A stretch of DNA of 45,474 bases from Tsukamurella spumae (lineage in GTDB: Bacteria > Actinomycetota > Actinomycetes > Mycobacteriales > Mycobacteriaceae), in contig NZ_JAAXOQ010000031.1 of the NCBI RefSeq assembly GCF_012396015.1, positions 1 through 45,474 of the forward strand. The letters run 5' to 3'. The translations under genes and the position numbers were made by a program. The notes under the pieces were generated by a model. The model made no database searches. It was given only the letters and a program-made list of their open reading frames with translations, and was not told the origin of the DNA. This document shows positions 9,001 through 16,797 of the stretch, piece by piece (the first letter of the stretch is position 1; each line of letters begins with the position of its first letter).

Positions 9001-10067
9001 ACCGTCACGCCGTCGATGCCGACCGCCGCGTCGAGGGCGCCGCCGGGCGTCACCGCGATGCCCCGGTCCAGCAGGATCACGTGGTGGCTGCGCCCGGGGT
9101 CGACGGGGGTCGCGCGCGCGAAGGCACCGCGATCGGCGAGGTCCGGTGCGATCGCCTCCTCGAGCTCCGCGGCCGATCCGTAGACGGTGCGGACCGGGCC
9201 GAGGGCGTCGCACTGCGTCGGATGCGCCACGTGCGGCAGCCATTTGAGCCAGCCCCATTCGGCGGAGTCCACGTCGGTGGTCGCGACGGCGATCCGCACG
9301 TGGTCCGGACCGTGCAGCAGCGCCAGGCTCAGCAGCATCGCGCGGGCGGTGTCGAAGACCTCGGCCCGCGGACCGTCGAGCCCGACGGCGGGGAATCCGC
9401 GCAGGGCGACCGCCACCGGCAGGCCCGGCACGGACGCGCCGTGCCGGACGAACCGGCGCAGGGCCACCGTCGACACCGGTTCCAGGTCCTCGAGCGGCCC
9501 CGTCTCCGGCGGCACGAGCCGCGTGGCGAGCCGCTGGCCACCGACGCCGACCCGCACGTGCAGGAAGTCCGGATCCGCCGGGCGCCGCTCCCACATGCGC
9601 CGCGTCCCGACGCACCCCGGCAGTGCCTCCGGGTCCGGATGGATCCATTCCAGCGCCGCGCGTTGTTCGGTGCGGGTGCGGTCCACCTGGCCGCGGATCT
9701 GCCCCAGGTAGCGCAGGTAGTCCTTGCGGTCCTCGTTGAGCTCGGCCGCGGACGCGCCGTTGCCCCGGTTGTTCATGCCGTACATGCCGAACATCGACAT
9801 CAGCATCATCAGCGGGAACATCATCATGTACGGGCTCTGCATCATCGCGCTGCCCGAGGTGAACATCAGCGCGATCATGCCCACCACCGCGACCACCATC
9901 ACCACGGGCAGCAGCTTCCCGAGCAGGCCGCCCGGGACGGCGCGCGGGATCTCGGGCGGCGCCTGCAGCGCCACCTCGCCGCCCGGCGTGCGCGGCGGCG
10001 CGAGTCGCTGCTTGCGTGCGAAACCCTCTGTGACGGGCTCGAAGACCACGTCCGTCGTGTCGGCCAC
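6027..10067 (-). CDS. eccC: ESX type VII secretion ATPase EccC
   Basis: This 1346-residue FtsK/SpoIIIE-type ATPase powers and gates ESX secretion at the inner membrane. Two membrane segments lie near residues 45-95 (LLPVVMVVAVVGMIALMF and MMMFPLMMLMSMFGM). Three ATPase domains follow: the first has Walker A GATGSGKSEF and Walker B LVLVDFKGG/LVVIVDEF; the second GGPQSGKSTAL with FLVIDGW; the third GDSECGKTETL with YLIVDDYD. The first site is fully canonical. The frame stays open far upstream, but the start is placed at GTG 10067, where GGGGGAGG lies 7 nt upstream and the sequence ADTTDVVFEPVTEGF begins. It is divergent from eccD, as in the ESX-4 locus (Rv3447c/Rv3448). Confidence 0.95.
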   Translation of the reverse strand: MADTTDVVFEPVTEGFARKQRLAPPRTPGGEVALQAPPEIPRAVPGGLLGKLLPVVMVVAVVGMIALMFTSGSAMMQSPYMMMFPLMMLMSMFGMYGMNNRGNGASAAELNEDRKDYLRYLGQIRGQVDRTRTEQRAALEWIHPDPEALPGCVGTRRMWERRPADPDFLHVRVGVGGQRLATRLVPPETGPLEDLEPVSTVALRRFVRHGASVPGLPVAVALRGFPAVGLDGPRAEVFDTARAMLLSLALLHGPDHVRIAVATTDVDSAEWGWLKWLPHVAHPTQCDALGPVRTVYGSAAELEEAIAPDLADRGAFARATPVDPGRSHHVILLDRGIAVTPGGALDAAVGIDGVTVIDLAPEPDSLAVRSGLQLVVDDSRRLGARSAAGVEFFARPDAVTAGAAQVTARRIGRFRPASMAELLDFDGERGPSDPGLPALIGIADAAAITPQSVWRERTARERLRVPIGVGPQGEPIELDLKEAAENGMGPHGLCIGATGSGKSEFLRTLVLSMVATHPPEALNLVLVDFKGGATFLGLESLHHVAAVITNLEEEIAMVDRMRDALSGEMNRRQELLRRAGNFANVGEYEKARRAGAPLDPLPALVVIVDEFSELLAQKPDFAELFVAIGRLGRSLHIHLLLASQRLEEGKLRGLDSHLSYRIGLKTFSASESRAVLGVPDAYHLPSTPGAGYLKFDADPPRRFHACYVSGEYVPPSAGPAAARRASVGSATVREYRNAAAPIERRASGLPAGLQRIPAQPGDPVRPSAAGPGVPNPPGGTQGAPSLLQTMVGRLSGHGLPAHEVWLPPLDESAAVGELAEHLRRNDATPLRVAIGVVDRPYDQRRDLLVVDLFGAQGNVAVVGGPQSGKSTALRTLVVSAALTHTPRQIQFYVLDFGGGSLAGLAGVPHVGSVAGRLDPDRVRRTVAEVSGLIRRREAAFREHGVQSMEQYRAHPAAAADPFGDVFLVIDGWQVLRTEFEVLEPQVNAIAAQGLSYGVHLVVAASRWGEIRPAVKDQLGTRIELRLGDPMDSEMGRRVAGLVPMGRPGRGITSEQLHMLVALPCGAPSDDLPAAQDAVVAGLAAQYTEGAPAVRMLPDLVLRDRIPGRRDALPTHAVFGVGESELAAATLQFESQPFFLVLGDSECGKTETLRTLIASLVAGGTPRQTKVLLVDYRRTLLGVIEGDHLAGYASSSDALVPMVAHLVQILRDRCPGPDVTPQQLKERSWWTGPDIYLIVDDYDLVASATGNPLAPLLDLLPQARDIGLKVVIARRSGGLARGLYETFLARIRDLAADGLVMSGSREEGTVLGTVKMCPLPPGRGTWVSRARGVELVQVAMVDEPGGT

Positions 10068-10154
10068 GTATGTGCCTCCCCCGGAGTGCGGCGCGCCCCC
10101 ACGCGCCGTCGTGGCACCACCATGCACCGCGCGGCCCGCCGACGGAAGGGGTTC

Positions 10155-10167
10155 GACGAAGTTCGTC
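10155..10167. promoter_or_regulatory. Palindrome in the eccC-eccD intergenic region
   Basis: GACGAA-G-TTCGTC is a perfect 6+1+6 inverted repeat. It lies 7 bp upstream of the -35 box of the eccD promoter and inside the divergent eccC leader, so a bound protein could act on both genes. No regulator is known; it is a candidate operator only. Confidence 0.35.
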
Positions 10168-10173
10168 CGAAGG

Positions 10174-10203
10174 GGAACCGATCGCGGGGCCGGTGCGTCT
10201 AAT
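10174..10203 (+). promoter_or_regulatory. ECF sigma-type promoter of eccD-mycP
   Basis: GGAACC (10174-10179), a 16-bp spacer and CGTCTAAT (10196-10203) form a promoter of the extracytoplasmic-function sigma class. The last spacer bases CCGGTG and the CGTCTAAT box recur at the PE-like gene promoter, and a close variant precedes the EspC-like gene. The eccD start codon lies about 50 bp downstream. In M. tuberculosis the ECF factor SigM controls ESX-4 genes; a SigM orthologue is inferred here, not seen. Confidence 0.7.
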
Positions 10204-10253
10204 TCATATCGGGCCCGGTGCGGGCCCGCCGGAGGGCATGCGAGGGGAGCGTC

Positions 10254-11753
10254 ATGACCGACATCGACATCGCGGAGGAGACGGCGGCGGAGGTGGCCCG
10301 GCTGAGCCGGGTCTCGGTGCTGTGCGGCGGCGCACAGGTGGACGTCTCCCTGCCGTTGCTCACGCCCACCGAGGTGCTCATCCCGGAGCTGGTGCGGCTC
10401 TTCGGCGATCGCATCGGCGAGTCGGCGGAGTCCGCCTGGTCGCGGCCGTGGCGATTGGCCCCCGTCGGCGGGGAGCCCTTGCCCGGCCCGCAGACCCCCG
10501 CGGACAGCGGCATCACCGACGGTGCGCTGCTGGTCCTGTTCGTGGCCGACGCGCCGCCCCCGCCGCCGGTGTTCGACGATGTCTTCGATCGGACGGCGGC
10601 CGACCTGACGGCCGGCGGGCGCTGGGACGAGCGGGCCGCGACGATCGTGGGCCTCGTAGTGCTGGTCCTCGCGGTCCTCGCGACCGGCGCGGTCTCCCTG
10701 CGGCTCGGTCTCGCGCCCCGCAGCGCCGACGGCAGCGTTGCGGGCGCCGACCGGGTGTTCGCCCAGCTGTGGTGCGGCGCAGGCGCAGTGGCGCTGATCA
10801 CCGGATCGCTGCTGACGGCGCGCCGGATGCGCTCGGCCGGGCCGGTTCCCACGGTGCTCGCGGCGAGTGCCGCGGTGCTGGCCGCGGCCACCGGCGCGCT
10901 CACGGTGCCGCTCGGCGCCGACGGCCGGTACGGCGCGGCGCACGCGCTGCTCGGCTGCGCCGCCGCAGCGGTCACCTCTCTCGTCGCGCTGCGCTTCACC
11001 GGCCGCGGCATCGCCGTCCACACCGCGGTGCTCACGGCGGCGGCAATCGCGGGCCCCGCGATGTTCGCCGCGATGTGGCTGCCCGGCCACCGGGCGCCGA
11101 TCGGGGCCACCGTCGCGATCATCTCCTATCTGGTGCTGGTCTTCGCGGCCCGGATCGCCGCCGTCGCGGCCCGGATCCCGTTGCCGCACGTGCCGGCCGC
11201 GGGGGAACGGATCGACCCCATCGACGACGACCCGCCGCCCACCGTCGCCGGTGTCGGTGCGGTGGCGTCCGGGCTCGTGGACGAGCAGGCCGAGGTGCCG
11301 CGCTCGGGCTTCGCCCAACTGATCTGCACCGGGATCACCGTCGGGGCAGCGGCAGCGGGAACCGTGGCGGCCCTGACCGTCGGCGCCGGTGACCGCGAAC
11401 TGCCCGGCCAGCACCTGGCATTCGTGCTCGTCGTCGCCATCGCGTTCTGCCTGCGGGGCCGCACCCACGCGGAACCGATCCAGGCGAGCGCCGGGGTGCT
11501 CGGCGGCGCGGCCATCGCGATCGGCACCGCCACGAGCCTGGCCTGGGGCTACGGGGCCTGGCCCGCGATCGGTCTCGTCGCGCTGGCCGCGATCGCCGGC
11601 CTGGCCCTGGCCTGCGGCGCGGCCGCTCCGCGCATCACGTTCAGTCCCGTCCAACGCCGGCTGGCGGAGGTCGGCGAGTACCTCACGATCGCCGCGGCCG
11701 GGCCCCTGCTGGGCTGGGTGTGGGACGTGTACGCCACGGTCCGGAATCTCTGA
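10254..11753 (+). CDS. eccD: ESX type VII secretion membrane channel protein EccD
   Basis: This 499-residue subunit is the multi-spanning component of the ESX inner-membrane complex. Residues 15-100 form the ubiquitin-like cytosolic domain (VARLSRVSVLCGGAQVDVSLPLLTPTEVLIPELV). About eleven hydrophobic segments follow, from IVGLVVLVLAVLATGAVSL near residue 130 to the C-terminus. ATG 10254 is chosen because GGGGAG lies 4 nt upstream and the protein then opens MTDIDIAEE. Its TGA overlaps the ATG of mycP (TGATG), which indicates translational coupling. Confidence 0.95.
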   Translation: MTDIDIAEETAAEVARLSRVSVLCGGAQVDVSLPLLTPTEVLIPELVRLFGDRIGESAESAWSRPWRLAPVGGEPLPGPQTPADSGITDGALLVLFVADAPPPPPVFDDVFDRTAADLTAGGRWDERAATIVGLVVLVLAVLATGAVSLRLGLAPRSADGSVAGADRVFAQLWCGAGAVALITGSLLTARRMRSAGPVPTVLAASAAVLAAATGALTVPLGADGRYGAAHALLGCAAAAVTSLVALRFTGRGIAVHTAVLTAAAIAGPAMFAAMWLPGHRAPIGATVAIISYLVLVFAARIAAVAARIPLPHVPAAGERIDPIDDDPPPTVAGVGAVASGLVDEQAEVPRSGFAQLICTGITVGAAAAGTVAALTVGAGDRELPGQHLAFVLVVAIAFCLRGRTHAEPIQASAGVLGGAAIAIGTATSLAWGYGAWPAIGLVALAAIAGLALACGAAAPRITFSPVQRRLAEVGEYLTIAAAGPLLGWVWDVYATVRNL

Positions 11754-13006
11754 TGGGGCGGCGGATCCGGGCCGTCACCGTCGCCGCGGTGGCCGCTCTG
11801 GCGATGCCTGTCGTTCCGGCCTCCGCCGATCCGCCACCGGCGGACGGCGCGCCGCGCGGGCCGGTGGCCCCACTCGCGCCCACCGTCCAACGGACGCAGT
11901 GCAACACGCTGCGCACGCAGGCCGGCACCGACTACGGCCGCGCCGATCACGCCGCGCGCGCCCTGCGCTTCGACCAGGCGTGGCGATTCACTCGCGGTGA
12001 GGGACAGAAGGTCGCGGTGATCGACACCGGCGTCACACCGCACCCCCGCCTCGGGGAGGTGATCGCGGGCGGGGACTACGTCTCCTCCGGCGACGGGCGC
12101 GATGACTGCGACGCCCACGGCACCGCCGTCGCCGGGATCATCGCCGCCCGTCCCGCCCCGGGGGACTCCTTCGCGGGCGTGGCGCCCGCGGCGTCGATCA
12201 TCGCGATCCGCCAGGCCAGCGCGGCCTTCGAGCCGCAGCAGCGCGGCGTCAACAGCCACGGCAACGTGACCACGATGGCGTACGCGGTGGTCCGCGCCGT
12301 CGACCTCGGGGCCACCGTCATCAACATCTCCGAGGTGGCGTGCGGGCGATCGGCCGCCGAGCTCGGCGACGACGCTCTCGGCCGAGCCGTGCGCTTCGCC
12401 GCGGAACGGGACGTGGTCGTGGTCGCGTCGGCGGGCAATGTCGGGTCCGGCGGGCCCTGCGCGGAGCAGAACACCGATCCCGCGGCGCCCCTGACGATCG
12501 CGTCGCCCGCCCGCTTCGCCGAGCACGTGCTCGCCGTCGGCGCCACCGAGCCCGATGGGCGGCCGGCGGCGTTCTCGCTGGCGGGGCCGTGGGTCACCGT
12601 CGCCGCGCCGGGCACCGACGTGACCACGCTCGAGCCGCGCGGCGCCGGCCTGGCCAACGCGCAGCTGACCCGCGAGGGCACCGGCCCACTCGCCGGCACC
12701 AGCTTCGCCGCGCCCTACGTGGCGGGGGTCGCCGCGCTGGTCCGATCGCGCTTCCCGCACCTCACCGCGGCGCAGGTCCGCGCCCGGATCATCGCGACCG
12801 CGCGGCGATCGGCGGGGATGGGCGGCGCGGGCATCGTCGACCCCGTCGCGGCCGTCACCGCGGAATCGCCCGGCGAGCTCGCCGCCCCCGGCCGCCTCGA
12901 CATCGCGGCGGTGCCGGCACCGGACCACGGGCCGCGCACCGTCTCGCTGGGCGGCCTCGGCATCCTGCTCGTCGCCGCGGTCGCCGCGTGCCTCACCCGC
13001 CGCTGA
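11753..13006 (+). CDS. mycP: Mycosin, ESX-associated subtilisin-like protease MycP
   Basis: This 417-residue membrane-anchored serine protease belongs to the S8 mycosin family, which is needed for stability of ESX membrane complexes. A signal peptide spans residues 1-25 (AAVAALAMPVVPASA). The catalytic triad is D91 (VAVIDTGV), H122 (DCDAHGTAVAG) and S317 (LAGTSFAAPYVAG), with oxyanion N229 (ASAGN). A C-terminal membrane segment (LGGLGILLVAAVAACL) is followed by the short basic tail TRR. The start overlaps the eccD stop codon. It converges on eccB, with a shared hairpin between them. Confidence 0.96.
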   Translation: MGRRIRAVTVAAVAALAMPVVPASADPPPADGAPRGPVAPLAPTVQRTQCNTLRTQAGTDYGRADHAARALRFDQAWRFTRGEGQKVAVIDTGVTPHPRLGEVIAGGDYVSSGDGRDDCDAHGTAVAGIIAARPAPGDSFAGVAPAASIIAIRQASAAFEPQQRGVNSHGNVTTMAYAVVRAVDLGATVINISEVACGRSAAELGDDALGRAVRFAAERDVVVVASAGNVGSGGPCAEQNTDPAAPLTIASPARFAEHVLAVGATEPDGRPAAFSLAGPWVTVAAPGTDVTTLEPRGAGLANAQLTREGTGPLAGTSFAAPYVAGVAALVRSRFPHLTAAQVRARIIATARRSAGMGGAGIVDPVAAVTAESPGELAAPGRLDIAAVPAPDHGPRTVSLGGLGILLVAAVAACLTRR

Positions 13007-13033
13007 GCGGCCCGTTCTCCTTCGGGCTCAGCG
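13001..13033. terminator. Bidirectional hairpin between mycP and eccB
   Basis: CGCTGAGCGGCCCG (13001-13014) pairs with CGGGCTCAGCG (13023-13033) across the loop TTCTCCTT, leaving a 3-nt bulge in the left arm. Both stop codons lie inside the stem. It could end transcription from either side. Confidence 0.55.
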
Positions 13034-14446
13034 CGACACCGTGATCCGCGTTCCGTCGCGGGTCACCGCGGCGGCGCCGCGCGTGAGGTCCGGTCCCGCG
13101 GGCAGGGCCGAGAGCACCGACCAGGCCACGGGCCGCGGCTGGTGCAACAGGCCCAGGATCTGCGCGGTCGCCGGGTCGGGTACGCCGAACCGCACGCCCG
13201 AATCGGAGACGTAGAACAGTCCGTCACGGCGCTCGCCGCCCGGCTGCGCCGAGATCACGTACTCACCCGATCCGGACGGCACGAGCGCCGCGTCCAGTGC
13301 GTCGCCGGCACCGTCGGCCCCGGCGAGCGCGACGGGCGCACCGGACCCGGGCGGCGCGGTGAAGGTGCGCAGTTCGACGGTGCCCCCGCCCTTTCCGTCG
13401 GCGGAGGCAGCGGCGCAGACGACGGGCGCCTCCTGCAGCGTGCGGACGACGGGCCGCCTGTCCGGTAGGTCCCCGACGGGCACCGAGCGCCGGACGGGCG
13501 CGGCGGCGACGACCGAGGCGGGCACGGTGGCGATCGGCCCGCCCACCGGGTCACCCGCGCGGATGAGGTCGGCCGCCCATTGCCCTACCGGCTGCACCCC
13601 GTCAGCGAGGACGGCGTAGAGGCGGTCCCGGTCGGCATCGGAGACCCGAACGATATCGCCCACATGCGATCCGGGGACCGCTGCAGCAGCTTGGCCGCGG
13701 CCGGGGATCTGCGGGACGGCGATGTCGTCGATCCGGGCGAAGGCGTTGAGCACGGGCGCGCTGACCGAGCGGGCCTGCGTGCCGTCGATGCCCGCGAGCC
13801 GCCGGACCACCGGGTCCGCGGGATCGACCGGCGCTCGGAAACCCCGCAGCAGCAGGAAGTACCGGTCATCGCGGCGCACCAGCACCGCGCCCTCGTCGGC
13901 GGCCCCCTCGTCGACGGAGGTGACCATCGTGTCGAGCGCGTCCCGCGCGGCGGGCTTGTCCGGCGGCGCCGGGCGCGTGCGGTCGCAGAGCAGCCACGGT
14001 GACGCGCCGTCCTTCCAGGCCGATACCGGTCCGAGGATCTGGGCCGGTGCGCCGACGATCCCCACCTCGGGGCCCCGCCGGAAGTCGCTGAGCCGCTTGT
14101 CCTTGACCGCGGTCGGCGAGGCGGCCTCGCCGACCACCAACCGGGCGGACGCGAGGCCGGTGACGGGATGCAGCACGTCGTCCACGCGGACGTACAGTGC
14201 GCCGGACTCCTTCGCCAGCACGATCTTCGCGTTCCCGACGGCGCCCTGCGGGCGGAGCAACGCGAGGACCCCGCAGCCGCCGGTGACCACCAACGCCAGG
14301 ATCAGGCCCACGACGAGAGAGCGGGACTGCGAGGCCATGGGATCCGAGATCATCCGCGGATCGCGCCGCAGCAGCGCGTGATCCATGCGCCGCAACACGA
14401 ATCGGTACCCGCTGACCTGCGCGCGGGTGGTCAGTTGTTTACGCAT
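13028..14446 (-). CDS. eccB: ESX type VII secretion protein EccB
   Basis: This 472-residue core subunit has a short cytosolic N-terminus with the family opening MRKQLTTRAQVSGYRFVLRRMDHALLRRD, a single membrane segment near residues 43-66 (SLVVGLILALVVTGGCGVLALL), and a long periplasmic region of repeats. The periplasmic cysteines in WLLCDRT and VVCAAASAD match the conserved disulfide of the family. GGGGGAGGG lies upstream of ATG 14446. It is divergent from eccE across 135 bp; I found no ECF-type promoter there. Confidence 0.95.
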   Translation of the reverse strand: MRKQLTTRAQVSGYRFVLRRMDHALLRRDPRMISDPMASQSRSLVVGLILALVVTGGCGVLALLRPQGAVGNAKIVLAKESGALYVRVDDVLHPVTGLASARLVVGEAASPTAVKDKRLSDFRRGPEVGIVGAPAQILGPVSAWKDGASPWLLCDRTRPAPPDKPAARDALDTMVTSVDEGAADEGAVLVRRDDRYFLLLRGFRAPVDPADPVVRRLAGIDGTQARSVSAPVLNAFARIDDIAVPQIPGRGQAAAAVPGSHVGDIVRVSDADRDRLYAVLADGVQPVGQWAADLIRAGDPVGGPIATVPASVVAAAPVRRSVPVGDLPDRRPVVRTLQEAPVVCAAASADGKGGGTVELRTFTAPPGSGAPVALAGADGAGDALDAALVPSGSGEYVISAQPGGERRDGLFYVSDSGVRFGVPDPATAQILGLLHQPRPVAWSVLSALPAGPDLTRGAAAVTRDGTRITVSR

Positions 14447-14581
14447 TTCTCGCTCGCCCTCCCCCGGGGTGCGTGCCGATCCGCTTCCCCCGAAGCGGTC
14501 GTACTGTCGCCGAGAATACGGTACTTTCTCAGCACTGCAGGACGTTTCGGGGGAGACGGCCGGGCTCGAGGGGGAGCATTC

Positions 14582-16030
14582 ATGGATCAGTCACTACCGT
14601 CGACCGGACTCGCCGCTCCCGGGAGATGGAACCGCTCGGCCTGGCCGGGCACCGGCGCGGTGCTCCTCGCGGAGCTGGGCGCCGCTGCCGCCGGTCTCGG
14701 CACCGCGGCGCTCGGCGGGCCGCACTGGGCCGCCGCCGGCGCCGCGCTCGTGGTCGGGGGCGGGGCGCTGACCCGGGTGCGCGGCACCGCCGGTGCGGAG
14801 TTCGTCGCGGACCGGCTCGCCCTGCGCGCGGCGGCCGGGGTCCGGGTCGAGGCCGCGCCGTATCCCGGCGGCGGCGACATCGGGGTACGGCGCAGCGGCG
14901 ACGGCCTGACCGCGTTCGTGCGCATCGCCGCGTCGACGCCGCAGGTGGTCGCGTTGCTGCGGCGGGACGACCCGGCCGTACCGCTGGGCGTGCTCGCGGC
15001 GCTGCTCCGCCACGGCGACACGCCCGCGTCGCGGATCGACGTGCTGCTGAGCGGCGGTCGTGCGCCCGGCGAGCCGCCCGCCCCGTACCTGCGGTACCGG
15101 CACCTCCTGGGACCCGTGAACCGGTGGGCCGCGGTCGACGTGCTCATCGGCATCACGGTCGATCCGCGCGCATGTGCCGCGGCGTGCCTACGGCGGGGCG
15201 GCGGACCGTCGGGCGAGGGACGGGTCGCCGCGCTGGCGGCGCAGCGGGCGATGGACCTGCTGCGCGCCGCGGGCGTCGACGCGGCCGTGGTTCGCCCGGC
15301 CGAGGCGGCGCACCTGGATGCCGCCCCGCCGCCCGGGGCCGAGTATCTGGACCCCGAGATCCTCGCCCGCGGCGGGCTCGGCGCCCTGTTCCACGCGGAC
15401 GCTCCGGGCACCGCCGGCGTGACGCTGCGCGCCGGTGCGGATCGCGGAGTCCGACTGGGCGCGTGGTGCAGTGGGGCCGGATCGGGCCGCCACCCGCGGC
15501 GCGGCGATCACGAGGCGACCGGGGCGGCGAGCGCCCTGGAATCCCTCCACATCCCCGTGAGCGGGGCCGGTCAGATCCTCGGGTCCGATGCGGCCGGCGG
15601 GCCGGTGGGAGTGCGCCTCCACGGTCCCGGCGTGCGGACGGTCTGGGCCGCGGTCGCCGACGATCCGGCCCGCCAGCTCGTCGAGCGCGCCGTCGCGACC
15701 GGCGCGCGGGTACTCGTCGTGACGGGCCGACCCGCGATGTGGGAGCCGCTCGTCTCCTGGGTGGGATCGCCGCGGCACCTGTGGATCTCCGGCTGGCGGT
15801 ACCCCCATCCGATCGCGCCCCTTCCCGCCGACTACACGGTGACCGTGCTCGACGGCACCGCGATCGGGCTGCCGCCGGGCTCGGTCGAGCCCGCGGGCAC
15901 CGTCTGGCGGGTCGAACAGGCCGGGATCTCGCCGGTCTCCGAAGCGGACGTGGTGCTCAGCCAGCCGATGCCCGGGATGCTCACCGTGCGCACCGACGGT
16001 GCCGCCGCGACCCTGCGGCTCGTCGCCTGA
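14582..16030 (+). CDS. eccE: ESX type VII secretion protein EccE
   Basis: The 482-residue protein has two N-terminal membrane segments (residues 24-44, AVLLAELGAAAAGLGTAAL, and 47-62, HWAAAGAALVVGGGAL) followed by a long soluble domain. This layout, its length and its place beside eccB identify EccE, the outer subunit of the ESX membrane complex. EccE is absent from the ESX-4 locus of M. tuberculosis but is reported in ESX-4 loci of other actinobacteria. ATG 14582 has GGGGGAG 5 nt upstream. A hairpin follows the stop codon, where it meets the esxT-like gene. Confidence 0.8.
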   Translation: MDQSLPSTGLAAPGRWNRSAWPGTGAVLLAELGAAAAGLGTAALGGPHWAAAGAALVVGGGALTRVRGTAGAEFVADRLALRAAAGVRVEAAPYPGGGDIGVRRSGDGLTAFVRIAASTPQVVALLRRDDPAVPLGVLAALLRHGDTPASRIDVLLSGGRAPGEPPAPYLRYRHLLGPVNRWAAVDVLIGITVDPRACAAACLRRGGGPSGEGRVAALAAQRAMDLLRAAGVDAAVVRPAEAAHLDAAPPPGAEYLDPEILARGGLGALFHADAPGTAGVTLRAGADRGVRLGAWCSGAGSGRHPRRGDHEATGAASALESLHIPVSGAGQILGSDAAGGPVGVRLHGPGVRTVWAAVADDPARQLVERAVATGARVLVVTGRPAMWEPLVSWVGSPRHLWISGWRYPHPIAPLPADYTVTVLDGTAIGLPPGSVEPAGTVWRVEQAGISPVSEADVVLSQPMPGMLTVRTDGAAATLRLVA

Positions 16031-16047
16031 CGCTCTCCCCCGCACGA

Positions 16048-16081
16048 CGGGGCCCGGCGACCGATCGGCCGCCGGGCCCCG
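16048..16081. terminator. Bidirectional hairpin between eccE and the esxT-like gene
   Basis: A perfect 12-bp stem (CGGGGCCCGGCG with CGCCGGGCCCCG) closes on a 10-nt loop. It lies between two convergent stop codons and is the likely end of both the eccE transcript and the PE-PPE-espG-esxU-esxT transcript. Confidence 0.7.
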
Positions 16082-16093
16082 CCTCCGCTCCCG

Positions 16094-16390
16094 CTACACC
16101 TGCCAGCCCTGTGCCGCCTGCGCGTTGGTCGTCTGCATCGACTGGACCGCGTTCTCGGCGGCGGTCTTGACGCGGGCCAACAGCGAGGTGATCTCCTCGA
16201 AACCCGAGTTCCACTTCGTCTGCACCGCCTGGTACGCGGTCGCGGAATCCGGGTCCTCCCAGGCGCCCTCGAACTTCATCTGCTCCGTGCGGATGCCCTC
16301 CGCCTGCTGGAGCAGCACCGTCGTGCGGGTGGCGATGTCGTCGAGCGCGCCGCGGATCGTGGCGTAGTCGTACCGGATGTAGTCACTCAT
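16094..16390 (-). CDS. esxT: WXG100-family protein, EsxT-like
   Basis: The 98-residue helical-hairpin protein is the last gene of a minus-strand ESX operon. The turn between the two helices reads GAWEDPDSATAYQ: W44 is present, but the glycine of WXG is replaced by D46. M. tuberculosis EsxT also has a W without the glycine, which fits orthology. No C-terminal YxxxD/E signal is visible. It probably forms a heterodimer with the upstream EsxU-like protein, 26 bp away. AAGGGGGAA lies just upstream of ATG 16390. Confidence 0.85.
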   Translation of the reverse strand: MSDYIRYDYATIRGALDDIATRTTVLLQQAEGIRTEQMKFEGAWEDPDSATAYQAVQTKWNSGFEEITSLLARVKTAAENAVQSMQTTNAQAAQGWQV

Positions 16391-16416
16391 GATGTTCCCC
16401 CTTGTTGGTTCTCTGC

Positions 16417-16728
16417 TCAGACGTTCAGCACGCCGCCGAAACCGGCGTTGATGTCGGAGACGTTCTGTTCCTCCTGCGCGCCGTAGCTCGCGGTGTTGGC
16501 CGTGAGCATCGCGCTGATGTCGTTCAGCGCGGTGTTGATCTTGGCCGCGCTCTCGTCCCAGCGCGCCATCACGCCGAGGAACGCCACCTGCGCGGCGCCG
16601 GCCCACACGCCCTGCGTGGCCTCCACGTCGCCCCGCAGCTGTCCGAGCGTGCCCTTCATCTGAGCGCCGAGGTCGTCCAGCGTCCCGGCACTGGTCTTCA
16701 TCGCCGCGAGTTCGGCCTTGGTCGTCAT
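16417..16728 (-). CDS. esxU: WXG100-family protein, EsxU-like
   Basis: The 103-residue member of the ESAT-6 family has the turn motif W42-A43-G44 (GVWAGAAQVAFLGVMARW). Near the C-terminus Y82 and E86 (YGAQE) make a YxxxE type VII export signal. It is thus the partner expected to be recognised by EccC, while the downstream EsxT-like partner lacks a signal. ATG 16728 has GGGGAGGAG upstream. Gene order esxU then esxT matches Rv3445c-Rv3444c. Confidence 0.9.
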   Translation of the reverse strand: MTTKAELAAMKTSAGTLDDLGAQMKGTLGQLRGDVEATQGVWAGAAQVAFLGVMARWDESAAKINTALNDISAMLTANTASYGAQEEQNVSDINAGFGGVLNV

Positions 16729-16797
16729 GTCGTACTCCTCCCCGCCGGACGTGCCGGCACGTCGCGACCCGCACCGGTTGGCGTGGGCCGTCCCCGG

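Noticed and set aside
10140-10172. ECF-type promoter for eccC on the minus strand
   Set aside because: A GAAC and a CGTC box occur but with spacing one base shorter than the other three and without the AAT extension.
10068-11654. Long upstream extension of the eccC frame, giving an apparent 1875-residue protein
   Set aside because: The extra 529 residues are Arg/Gly/Asp-rich shadow sequence antisense to eccD. The ribosome-binding site and family N-terminus place the start at 10067.
14447-14581. ECF-type promoter between eccB and eccE
   Set aside because: No GGAAC-like box with a CGTC box at 16-17 bp was found on either strand.
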